Shown: piece by piece, positions 16,846 through 24,674 of the stretch
How the letters are laid out: every line of letters starts with the position of its first letter
Position numbering within the stretch: the first letter of the stretch is position 1
Source: JADMJV01 sp964649085
GTDB lineage: Bacteria > Vulcanimicrobiota > Xenobia > Xenobiales > JADMJV01
Length of the DNA stretch: 64,000 bases
Assembly: GCA_964649085.1 (NCBI GenBank)
Contig: CAZYPN010000019.1
Coordinates: 45,773-109,772 of the forward strand
Direction of reading: 5' to 3'
Position numbers and translations under genes: made by a program
Notes under the pieces: model-generated
Databases searched by the model: none
What the model was told of the DNA's origin: nothing
Seen by the model: the letters and a program-made list of their open reading frames with translations, nothing else

Positions 16846-18951
16846 CTATCCTCTTTTTTTTGAACGTGGGGTCCGGTAGCCGACTTCTCCGGGCCGGGCC
16901 GGCCCCCCGCGAGAGGCACCGCGGGCGCGATAGGGCTGGACCTGCTCGGCCGCCAGACCCACCGCAAAATCGCCCAACTTTTCTTTCAACAGCCGCTCCA
17001 TTTCGAAGACTTCATCGCGCAGAGCCGCAGCCGTCTCAAATTCAAGGTTGCGGGCAGCCTGCTGCATGGCCGTGCGCAACTGGCTGAGGCTGCGCTGCAG
17101 ATCCTCAGCACTGAGTTGACGGGCCTTGTGGTTGCGATCCTGAGCAGTGGCGGTGCCACTCAAATCGCCCAGCGTGTCCAGAATGTCGTTGATGGCCTTG
17201 CGCACGCTCTCGGGTCGAATGCCGTGCTCCACATTGTAGGCCTCTTGCAGGCTGCGGCGTCGGTTGGTCTCGTCGACGGCATCGCGAATGGCCTGGGTCT
17301 GACGGTCGGCATAGAGAATGACCTTACCGCTGACGTTGCGGGCCGCCCGACCGATGGTTTGAATCAGCGAGGTCGAGGAGCGCAAAAAGCCTTCCTGATC
17401 GGCATCCAGGATGGCTACCAGCGACACCTCGGGCAGATCGAGCCCTTCCCGCAGCAGATTGATCCCCACCAGCACGTCGAACTCGCCCAGGCGCAGGTCG
17501 CGCAAAATTTGAATGCGCCCCAGCGTGTCGACCTCGGAATGCAGGTAGCGCACGCGCACTCCCAGCCCGCTGAAATAGTCGGTCAGGTCCTCGGCCATTT
17601 TCTTGGTCAGGGTAGTGACCAGCGTGCGTTCGCCCTGTTGTTCTCGTAAACGAATTTCGGCCAGCAGGTCGTCGATCTGGCCGGCCACGGGTCGCTGCTC
17701 GACCTCGGGGTCGAGCAACCCTGTGGGACGGATGATCTGCTCGACGATGCGCGTCGATTGGGTGCGTTCGAATTCGCCGGGAGTGGCCGAAACGAAGACC
17801 ACCTGGCCGACCGATTCAAGAAATTCCTCAAACGACAGGGGTCGGTTGTCGTAGGCCGAGGGAAGCCGGAAACCATGATCCACCAGGCTATCCTTGCGGG
17901 CCCTATCGCCGTGTAACATGGCCCGCACCTGGGGCAAAGCCACATGCGACTCGTCCATAAACAGGACAAAGTCACGCGGAAAATAGCTCAACAGAGTGTA
18001 GGGCGACTCGCCAGGGGCCCGCCCGGTCAGATGGCGGGAGTAGTTTTCGACCCCGTTGCAGTAGCCGATCTCCTCGAGCATCTCCAGGTCGTAGCGCGTG
18101 CGCATCTCCAGCCGCTGAGCCTCGAGCAGGCGCCCTTCACGACGAAAGGCTTCCAGGCACTGGGCCAGTTCGGCCTCAATGCTCTCCACGGCCCTTCGCC
18201 GCTTTTCGGGAGGGGTGACATAGTGGCTGGCCGGATAGACGACGATGCGCAACGGCGAAGAACGGAATTCTCCGGTGAGGGGGTCGTAGATGCCCATTTT
18301 TTCCACTTCGTCGCCGAAAAACTCGATGCGGTAGATCACCTCACGATCCACCGGAAAGACCTCCAGCACGTCGCCCTGCAATCGGAAGGTGGCGCGGGTC
18401 AGCGGCGAGTTGGTGCGGTGATACTGCAGGTCGACCAGGCGCCGCAGCAGTTCCTGGCGTGGCAAAAGCTCGCCGGGACGAAAGACCAGCATCCCCCCCT
18501 GGTAGTCTTCGGGAGAGCCCAGGCCGTAAATGCACGACACCGAAGCCACCACCACCGCATCGCGGCGCTCCAGCACGGCCTGGGTGGCCGAGTGACGCAG
18601 GCGATCGATATCGTCATTGATCGAAGCATCTTTCTCAATGTAGGTATCGGAACTGGCCACGTAGGCCTCGGGCTGGTAGTAGTCATAGTAGGACACGAAG
18701 TACTCCACGGCCGCTTCTGGAAAGAACTCACGAAATTCGGAACACAGCTGGGCGCACAGCGTTTTGTTGGGGCTCATAATCAGGGCCGGACGGTCGAGCT
18801 GGGCGATCACCGAGGCCATGGTGAAGGTCTTGCCCGTGCCGGTAGCTCCCAGCAAGGTGGTGAAGCGATTCCCGCTGCGCAGGCTGTCGAGCAGCTCGGC
18901 GATGGCCCGAGGCTGATCGCCCCGGGGGGGAAAGGGAGAAGCGAGTTTCAT
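16846..18951 (-). CDS. uvrB: UvrABC excinuclease subunit B
   Basis: 701 aa, full length. Damage-verifying helicase of nucleotide excision repair that receives lesions from UvrA and recruits UvrC. Walker A GATGTGKT (35-42), the beta-hairpin region YFVSYYDYYQPEAYV that clamps DNA, motif VSCIYGLGSPEDY, DESH box near MDESHVALPQ, and helicase motifs VGINLLREGLDLPEVSLV and QTIGRAARN are all present. The C-terminal UVR segment (about 625-660) binds UvrC, followed by a basic tail RTPRSKKRG. ATG at 18951 has GGAG 8 nt upstream. It is divergent from the coiled-coil gene at 18967 with only 15 bp between the starts, and no LexA box was recognised. Confidence 0.97.
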   Translation of the reverse strand: MKLASPFPPRGDQPRAIAELLDSLRSGNRFTTLLGATGTGKTFTMASVIAQLDRPALIMSPNKTLCAQLCSEFREFFPEAAVEYFVSYYDYYQPEAYVASSDTYIEKDASINDDIDRLRHSATQAVLERRDAVVVASVSCIYGLGSPEDYQGGMLVFRPGELLPRQELLRRLVDLQYHRTNSPLTRATFRLQGDVLEVFPVDREVIYRIEFFGDEVEKMGIYDPLTGEFRSSPLRIVVYPASHYVTPPEKRRRAVESIEAELAQCLEAFRREGRLLEAQRLEMRTRYDLEMLEEIGYCNGVENYSRHLTGRAPGESPYTLLSYFPRDFVLFMDESHVALPQVRAMLHGDRARKDSLVDHGFRLPSAYDNRPLSFEEFLESVGQVVFVSATPGEFERTQSTRIVEQIIRPTGLLDPEVEQRPVAGQIDDLLAEIRLREQQGERTLVTTLTKKMAEDLTDYFSGLGVRVRYLHSEVDTLGRIQILRDLRLGEFDVLVGINLLREGLDLPEVSLVAILDADQEGFLRSSTSLIQTIGRAARNVSGKVILYADRQTQAIRDAVDETNRRRSLQEAYNVEHGIRPESVRKAINDILDTLGDLSGTATAQDRNHKARQLSAEDLQRSLSQLRTAMQQAARNLEFETAAALRDEVFEMERLLKEKLGDFAVGLAAEQVQPYRARGASRGGPARPGEVGYRTPRSKKRG

Positions 18952-18966
18952 TCCAAAGACTCCAAG

Positions 18967-19665
18967 GTGACGAAAAAGTGGCTTGTCCTGTTGGCACTTC
19001 TCGCCCCCCCGGCCGGGGCCTACCTGCCCCCCGAACTCAGTTTGCGCCGAACCGAGGTGGTGCAGCTAATCCCCTATGCTCGAGTGGCCGAGCTGAAGGC
19101 CTGGATGCAGGAACTTCCGCCCGACTTGAGCCCTGAGGGCCTGCTGCAGCGATTGCAGGCTCGTTTCCAGGACCGCAGCCTGGCCTTTGCGTTCTACGCC
19201 GGCTGGTGCTATCTGGACCAGCTCGACCGGCTACAGCAGGCCTACAAGCAACGCGGCGAGGAGCTGGAGCAGGCCGGCAAAGAGTATCTCGACTATCAGG
19301 CTCGGGCTGAACAACGGCTGAACGCCGATTCGCTGCCCGAACAGCCGCAGTCGCTTCAGCTCGGGCCGGTGCTGAACCCGCCGGTGCTGCGCAAAGACGA
19401 AACCGGTTTCCAATTTTTCCGCTTCCTGCCCTGGCCCGAACGGGGCTGGACGCCGCGGCAGGTGGAGCAACTGCTGGCCGCCAGCCGTGAGGACCAGGAA
19501 CGGCTCAAGCAGCAAAGTGCTCGCCTGCAGCCGGCCCGAGAGCAGGTCCGAGGGCTCCAGGATCGCTGGGCGCAGTGGCTGCTCGACTGGAACCGACAGT
19601 CCGCCGACTTCACGGCCGGCCAGATGCTGCAGCCCATTCCCCCGGGCTGGGTGCCGTCCGAGTAG
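18967..19665 (+). CDS. exported coiled-coil protein, unknown
   Basis: 232 aa from a GTG at 18967. A signal peptide (VTKKWLVLLALLAPPAGAYL) predicts export. The mature part is rich in Leu, Gln, Glu and Arg with heptad-like helices (LDQLDRLQQAYKQRGEELEQ; REDQERLKQQSARLQPAREQ), so a long coiled coil is likely. A Trp/Pro-rich segment (FRFLPWPERGWTPRQ) separates the two helical regions. No family recognised. The start lies 15 bp from the divergent uvrB start. The next gene on the strand begins 17 bp after its stop, so the two may be cotranscribed. Confidence 0.75.
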   Translation: MTKKWLVLLALLAPPAGAYLPPELSLRRTEVVQLIPYARVAELKAWMQELPPDLSPEGLLQRLQARFQDRSLAFAFYAGWCYLDQLDRLQQAYKQRGEELEQAGKEYLDYQARAEQRLNADSLPEQPQSLQLGPVLNPPVLRKDETGFQFFRFLPWPERGWTPRQVEQLLAASREDQERLKQQSARLQPAREQVRGLQDRWAQWLLDWNRQSADFTAGQMLQPIPPGWVPSE

Positions 19666-19682
19666 GAATCGCTGTTGGCGAG

Positions 19683-20114
19683 ATGGAACCTGCGAGGGTG
19701 AACAATCCATCAGCCTCGGCCTCGACCCCGCAAGACATCCGTCAGAAGCTGGAAGAACTGGCTCGCATCAGTAAGGAACTGGATGACAATGCCAAGATGC
19801 AGGCCGCTGCGCCGAACTTCATCGCGGCCGAACAGTTGCGCAAGCGCGTCAAGGAACTGTCCGAGGCCCAAACCCAGCTGATCACCGGCCTCGTCAACCT
19901 GCACCCCGACGCCGAGCAACGCCAGCAGTTCAGCAACCTCTCGACTCGGCTCGACGAACTGCAGGCCAGCATCAAAGCCTGCAAAGAGATCGGGGCTCTG
20001 AAAGAGCTGGAAACCGAGATCGACCGGGTCTCGGGCGATTATGTGTTTTGTTTCCAGACCATCGTGGCCGAATTGACCGGCGTGCCTCGCCCCAGCGGCC
20101 CAATTCTGGGTTAA
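19683..20114 (+). CDS. small helical protein, unknown
   Basis: 143 aa from an ATG at 19683 (a GTG at 19698 is an alternative). All-helical; DIRQKLEELARISKELDDNA and LSTRLDELQASIKACKEIGA look like coiled coil. No signal peptide, no membrane segment. It ends in a Pro/Gly-rich tail and overlaps the convergent NarL regulator gene by 4 bp. No family recognised. Confidence 0.65.
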   Translation: MEPARVNNPSASASTPQDIRQKLEELARISKELDDNAKMQAAAPNFIAAEQLRKRVKELSEAQTQLITGLVNLHPDAEQRQQFSNLSTRLDELQASIKACKEIGALKELETEIDRVSGDYVFCFQTIVAELTGVPRPSGPILG

Positions 20115-20734
20115 AGGTCCTCGATCGAAAGCAAACCTCGCCGAATGGCGTAGCGGATCAACTCGGCTCGATTGGAAACCCCCAATTTGCTCATGATGTT
20201 GGCCCGATGGCGCTCTACGGTGTTGGACGAAATGCCCAACTTCTTGCCCACTTCACGGGCCGTGAGACCCTGGGCGGTAAGCTGGAGCACCTCCAACTCG
20301 CGGGCCGAGAGTACGGTGTCGGGCTCTTTGGCCAGCAACCGGGCCAAACTGGGATAGAGATAGGCCTGCCCTGCAGCCACCGCCCGCACGGCCGACACCA
20401 GATCGTTGGGAGCTGCGCCTTTGACGATGTAGCCGGTGGCGCCGGCACGCAGCAGTTGAAAAAAGTAGCGTTCATCCTCGTGCATGGTAAGGATCAAGAT
20501 GGGCAACGAAGGATAGTGTTCGCGCACATGTTGGGTGACTTCCAGGCCGTTGACGTCCGGCATGCTGATGTCGAGCAACAACAGGTCGGGCTTGAGACGT
20601 GTGAGGCAGTCCAGGGCCTCGCGACCGTTGGCGGCCTCGGCCAGCACCTCAATATCACCCTCTTCGGTGAGCAACATTCGAATGCCCGAGCGCACCACCG
20701 GATGGTCTTCTACAATCAATACCGAAATGGACAC
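20111..20734 (-). CDS. NarL/FixJ-family response regulator
   Basis: 207 aa from a GTG at 20734, with a G-rich SD (AGAGGGGG) just upstream. The receiver has VEDHPVVR, phosphoacceptor Asp55 (LLLLDISMPD), Thr in ILTMHE and Lys in YIVKG. The LuxR-type HTH (about 142-187) reads LSARELEVLQLTAQGLTARE and TVERHRANIMSKLGV. No partner kinase is adjacent; it lies 18 bp downstream of the XRE regulator gene on the same strand, so the two form a regulator operon. The XRE and NarL products could act together on the divergent ATP-grasp operon, which is an inference from position. Confidence 0.92.
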   Translation of the reverse strand: MSISVLIVEDHPVVRSGIRMLLTEEGDIEVLAEAANGREALDCLTRLKPDLLLLDISMPDVNGLEVTQHVREHYPSLPILILTMHEDERYFFQLLRAGATGYIVKGAAPNDLVSAVRAVAAGQAYLYPSLARLLAKEPDTVLSARELEVLQLTAQGLTAREVGKKLGISSNTVERHRANIMSKLGVSNRAELIRYAIRRGLLSIEDL

Positions 20735-20752
20735 TGCGACCCCCTCTCCCCC

Positions 20753-21169
20753 TTATGGAATCGACTCTGTCTCTTGGACCAGGACGCGCCCGCCTGGTGC
20801 TTTGACCAGCTGAATAGCGCTCGAGGCCAGCTGCACCACGGCGCGACGCTGTTCGAGCGAAAGCGAAACCAGCATATCCAGCAACTCCCCCACCTCCGGA
20901 TCTTGCAGCAAACGCGCCTGCGACAACCGCAGCGGGTAGAGAATCCGACCGCCTTTCTGATCAAAAAAGAAGTCAGAGAGTGGCACGCCCAGTGCCTCGG
21001 CCAGCTTGCGCACAATTTCCACCGATGGATTCCCGCTGTCGTTCTCGATTCGACTGATGAACGAAGCGGATACCCCCGAGCGGCTCTCCAGTTGCTTGAT
21101 GGTGAGGCCGCGGGACTTTCGTGCGTATTGGAGGATCTCCCCGAACGACTTTTTGTTCTCGGCGCTAAT
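20753..21169 (-). CDS. XRE-family HTH regulator with no canonical start codon
   Basis: Reading frame encodes a full XRE helix-turn-helix: FGEILQYARKSRGLTIKQLE, then SGVSASFISRIENDSGNPSV, then EIVRKLAEALGVPLSDFFF, and a C-terminal helical part ending VQETESIP. No ATG, GTG, TTG or CTG precedes the HTH in frame. Immediately upstream in frame are TAG and TGA. The best SD, GAGGAG (21178-21183), is 8 nt before an ATT at 21169. An ATG at 21176 is out of frame, reading Met-Phe-Tyr-stop. Either ATT is the start, as in infC, or one T in the TTTT run is an assembly error, which would give an ATG start. It heads an operon with the NarL gene. Confidence 0.75.
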   Translation of the reverse strand: MSAENKKSFGEILQYARKSRGLTIKQLESRSGVSASFISRIENDSGNPSVEIVRKLAEALGVPLSDFFFDQKGGRILYPLRLSQARLLQDPEVGELLDMLVSLSLEQRRAVVQLASSAIQLVKAPGGRVLVQETESIP

Positions 21170-21200
21170 AAAACATTCTCCTCACTACCGCCCAAGGGTT

Positions 21201-21232
21201 CACTCTTCAGAGTGCACTTTCCTGGCAAAGTG
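21201..21232. promoter_or_regulatory. twin operator-like dyads between divergent regulator and ATP-grasp operons
   Basis: Two adjacent perfect inverted repeats with related arms: CACTCT-TC-AGAGTG (21201-21214) and CACTTT-CCTGGC-AAAGTG (21215-21232). They lie in the 126-bp gap between the XRE gene (-) and the DUF404 operon (+). XRE proteins bind such dyads and often repress their own gene, so these are good candidates for shared operators. Confidence 0.6.
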
Positions 21233-21295
21233 AAAGGAAGCAGGCAGACCAATCGGCGGCGAGGAGCTTTTCCGCCGCCCGCGAACGCGGCCGCC

Positions 21296-22753
21296 ATGGC
21301 TAAGACCCAACTCGACTCTCCGCTCTTTGAGCGCTATCAGATCCAGGAATTCTTCGACGAAATGTTCGATACCGAAGGGCGTGTTCAACCCGCCTATCAG
21401 GCCCTTGCTCAGCGCCTGAGCCTGCTGTCGCCCGAGGAATTCGCCCGCCGTCAGGCCGCTGCCGACCTGAGCTTTTTGCGCCAGGGCATCACCTTCACCG
21501 TTTATGGTCGAAACGATGAAACAGAACGCATTTTTCCCTATGATTTGCTGCCCCGTATTCTCTCGGCCGCAGAATGGAAGCCGGTGGAAGAGGGCCTCAA
21601 ACAGCGCATCATCGCCCTCAACCTGTTTCTGCGCGACATCTATGACCAGGGGAAAATTCTCAAAGACAAACGCGTTCCCCTCGACCTGGTCTACAGCTGT
21701 CCCCAGTTCCGTCGCGAGATGCGCGGCCTGCGGGTGCCGCGCGGCGTCTATGTCTCGATCATCGGCAGCGACCTGGTGCGAACTCAAGGCGGGCGCTTTG
21801 CCGTGCTCGAGGACAATCTGCGGGTGCCCAGCGGAGTGTCCTACATGCTGGCCAACCGCCAGGTGATGAAGCGGGTTCTACCCCGCCTGTTCCGCGACTA
21901 CGACGTGCGCCCCATCGACCACTATGGTCAGGCCCTGCTCACCACGCTGCGCTCGCTGGCCCCCCACGATCGACCCGACCCCACCGTGGTCCTGCTGACC
22001 CCCGGGGTGTACAACTCGGCCTACTTTGAGCACGCATTTTTGGCTCGAATGATGGGCATTCCCCTGGTCGAGGGCCGCGATCTCGTGTGTCACGACAACC
22101 TGGTCTACACCAAAACCACTTCCGGACTGCGTCGTGTAGACGTGATCTATCGCCGCATCGACGACGATTTCGTCGACCCCCTGGCCTTCCGCCCGGATTC
22201 GATGTTGGGCGTGGCCGGCCTGTTCAACGCCTACCGACACGGCAACGTTACCCTGGCCAACGCCATCGGCACCGGAGTGGCCGACGACAAAGCAGTCTAT
22301 GCTTACGTTCCCGAAATGATTCGCTACTACTTGGGAGAAGAGCCGATCCTGGACAACGTGGAAACCTTCCTGGGTTGGGACCCCAAGCAGTGCCAGCACA
22401 TTCTCGACAACATCGGCGACCTGGTGGTCAAGGCCGTGGGAGAGAGCGGTGGCTACGGCATGCTGATCGGCCCCCACAGCAGCCAGGCCCAGCGCGACGA
22501 GTTTCGCGAACGGGTTCGAGCCAATCCTCGCAACTACATCGCCCAGCCCACGCTGAAACTATCGTGTGCGCCTTGTTTTGTGGAAGGCCGGGTGGAACCC
22601 CGCCACGTCGACCTGCGGCCCTACATTCTGTACGGGCGAGAAATCACGATCGTGCCCGGAGGACTGACTCGGGTGGCCCTGCAAAAGGGTTCGCTGGTGG
22701 TCAACTCGTCTCAGGGCGGGGGCAGCAAAGACACCTGGGTATTGAACGAATAG
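21296..22753 (+). CDS. circularly permuted ATP-grasp protein (DUF404/DUF407 type)
   Basis: 485 aa from an ATG at 21296. Recognisable stretches include FDEMFDTEGRVQPAYQALAQ, GITFTVYG, ERIFPYDLLPRILSAAEW, LVEGRDLVCHDNLVYTKTTS and LVVKAVGESGGYGMLIGPHS, all typical of the CP-ATP-grasp family. These enzymes are predicted amide-bond ligases, by analogy with glutathionylspermidine synthase-like grasp domains. The gene is followed by an alpha-E protein and a transglutaminase-like protein, the conserved three-gene set proposed by Iyer and Aravind to make or modify a peptide or amide metabolite. No signal peptide. SD upstream is weak. Likely controlled by the divergent XRE-NarL pair. Confidence 0.9.
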   Translation: MAKTQLDSPLFERYQIQEFFDEMFDTEGRVQPAYQALAQRLSLLSPEEFARRQAAADLSFLRQGITFTVYGRNDETERIFPYDLLPRILSAAEWKPVEEGLKQRIIALNLFLRDIYDQGKILKDKRVPLDLVYSCPQFRREMRGLRVPRGVYVSIIGSDLVRTQGGRFAVLEDNLRVPSGVSYMLANRQVMKRVLPRLFRDYDVRPIDHYGQALLTTLRSLAPHDRPDPTVVLLTPGVYNSAYFEHAFLARMMGIPLVEGRDLVCHDNLVYTKTTSGLRRVDVIYRRIDDDFVDPLAFRPDSMLGVAGLFNAYRHGNVTLANAIGTGVADDKAVYAYVPEMIRYYLGEEPILDNVETFLGWDPKQCQHILDNIGDLVVKAVGESGGYGMLIGPHSSQAQRDEFRERVRANPRNYIAQPTLKLSCAPCFVEGRVEPRHVDLRPYILYGREITIVPGGLTRVALQKGSLVVNSSQGGGSKDTWVLNE

Positions 22754-22764
22754 GAATCATCACC

Positions 22765-23706
22765 ATGCTTTCTCGAGTCGCCGACAGTCTCTACTGGATG
22801 AGCCGCTACCTGGAGCGGGCCGAGAATACGGCCCGCGCTCTGGACGTCCATCTCAACCTGGTGCTGGAGCTTTCGCCCCAGGTGGGCCAATCACGCTATC
22901 TGGACGTGCTGGCCGGACTGCAGGTTGAGGTTCAGGCAGGTCTGGTTCCCACCCCGAACGACCTGACCCTGGATGCAGCCTGCCGGGAGTCGATTTCCAG
23001 CAGCATTGCCGCTGCTCGCGAAAACGCCCGGCAAATCCGCGAACAAATCAGTTCAGAAATGTTCGAACAGCTCAACAAGCTCTACCTCTACATCCGCTCT
23101 CGCCCCACCCAGGATCGCTTTGCCATCGAACCTCACTCGGTGCTGCAGAAAGTCAAAGATGGCGCTCATCTTTTCCAGGGAATTACCGATTCCACCATGA
23201 TTCACGGACAGGGCTGGATCTGGATTCAGGTCGGCCGCTATATGGAGCGGGCCAACTGCATCGCCGGTTTATTGCTGCACCACCTCAAGGAGTTGCTCAA
23301 GGCCGCCGACACCGACCCCCACCATTACAGTGAATTGCTGGGACTGCTCAAAAGCCTTACGGCCTGGGAAGCCTACTGCAAAGTGTACGGGGCCGAGTTG
23401 ACCAATCTGGCAGTAGCCCGCTTCCTGACGCTCAACGCCGATTTTCCGCACTCCCTGCATTTTTGCATTCATCACCTCTCCAAAGCGTTGGAAGCCCTGG
23501 CTCAAAGCACGGGCACCACCGCTCAAGACCGCCTGGAACTGCGCGTGGGGCGCCTGCGGGCACGCCTGCGTTATGCTACCATCGAAGAACTGCTGGAAGC
23601 ACCCCTGGTCGACTTCCTGCAGCACGTCCGCGAAGAACTCAATGCGGTTCATCAGGTGCTGTACGAACTCTACCTCAATCAACAATTCGCCCGCAACGCT
23701 TACTGA
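22765..23706 (+). CDS. alpha-E domain protein (DUF403)
   Basis: 313 aa; ATG at 22765, 11 bp after the ATP-grasp stop. Starts MLSRVADSLYWMSRYLERAE, the hallmark N-terminus of alpha-E proteins, and contains the second ER pair in GRYMERANCIAGLL. All-helical, cytoplasmic. In related genomes it always travels with the CP-ATP-grasp and transglutaminase genes and is thought to be the second half of the same complex; catalytic role is unknown. Confidence 0.92.
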   Translation: MLSRVADSLYWMSRYLERAENTARALDVHLNLVLELSPQVGQSRYLDVLAGLQVEVQAGLVPTPNDLTLDAACRESISSSIAAARENARQIREQISSEMFEQLNKLYLYIRSRPTQDRFAIEPHSVLQKVKDGAHLFQGITDSTMIHGQGWIWIQVGRYMERANCIAGLLLHHLKELLKAADTDPHHYSELLGLLKSLTAWEAYCKVYGAELTNLAVARFLTLNADFPHSLHFCIHHLSKALEALAQSTGTTAQDRLELRVGRLRARLRYATIEELLEAPLVDFLQHVREELNAVHQVLYELYLNQQFARNAY

Positions 23707-23719
23707 CCGGGAGTCCAAC

Positions 23720-24589
23720 TTGATCTATCAAATCCGCCACGTCACCGAATATCGTTACTCGGAGCCCATCCGCGAGAATCTGATGGAAGTGCGCAAGCAT
23801 CCGCTTTCCAATCATAACCAGCGGTGCCTGAACTTCTCGCTGACCCTGGACCCCGAAGTTCGGGTCTTTCGCTATGTTGACCACCTGAGCAACGTGGTTC
23901 ATCATTTCGACGTTCCCTGGGTTCACCAGGAACTTTCGATATGCGGCGAGTCGGTGGTCGAAGTGAAAGCGCCGGGTGAGTCCCCGGCCTTGAGCTGGGA
24001 GGCGCTGCAATCGGCACTGGAGCAAAGCGACTTTTACGACATGCTGCAGAGCAGCCAGCTCGTCGCCCCCTGCCCCGAACTGGACGTTCTGTGCGCAGAA
24101 CTACAGCTTTCCAGCCAGACCATGGCCACCCCCGAAGCCCTGGTTCAGGCGGCCGTAAAAGGGCTGGCCGAACGTTTCACCTACCGTAGAGACACCACCG
24201 CGGTGGATACTCCCGTAGCCGCGGTTATCCGCCAGCGAAGCGGCCTGTGTCAAGATTTTGCCCATGTGCTGCTCGGTCTCTTGCGGCATTTTCGAATTCC
24301 CTGCCGCTATATCAGTGGCTATCGCTATTTCAGTGAGGAAGCCCAGCGCGACACCTCCCACGCCTGGGTTGAAGCCTACGTAGCCGAATCGGGCTGGGTG
24401 GGCTTTGACCCCAGTCGGGGAGGAAGCGTGGACGAATCCTATATTTGCAACTGCGTCGGCCGTGATTACGCCGACTGCCCACCCACCCGGGGTATTTACC
24501 GTGGCAACGCCACGGGAAGTTTGCGCTATGCTGTCCAGGTGCATCCGGCCGAGGAAGCAGCCCACGAGGACCGGTTCATCCGCAGGTAA
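23720..24589 (+). CDS. transglutaminase-like cysteine protease/amidase
   Basis: 289 aa from a TTG at 23720 with GGGAG 6 nt upstream. The N-terminal beta domain reads IRHVTEYRYSEPIRENLMEV, common in bacterial transglutaminase N-domains. Catalytic Cys is in QRSGLCQDFAHVLLGLLR, His in TSHAWVEAYV and Asp in VGFDPSRGG. Third member of the CP-ATP-grasp / alpha-E / transglutaminase set; proposed to cleave or transfer the amide or peptide bonds made by the grasp enzyme. No signal peptide. Confidence 0.92.
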   Translation: MIYQIRHVTEYRYSEPIRENLMEVRKHPLSNHNQRCLNFSLTLDPEVRVFRYVDHLSNVVHHFDVPWVHQELSICGESVVEVKAPGESPALSWEALQSALEQSDFYDMLQSSQLVAPCPELDVLCAELQLSSQTMATPEALVQAAVKGLAERFTYRRDTTAVDTPVAAVIRQRSGLCQDFAHVLLGLLRHFRIPCRYISGYRYFSEEAQRDTSHAWVEAYVAESGWVGFDPSRGGSVDESYICNCVGRDYADCPPTRGIYRGNATGSLRYAVQVHPAEEAAHEDRFIRR

Positions 24590-24674
24590 AATCTTACTAC
24601 AGCCAGCAGGACCCCATGGTCACGAAAGGAACCTGCACGGATGGGTCATTCTCTATGCCCAGAGGGGGTCTCCG

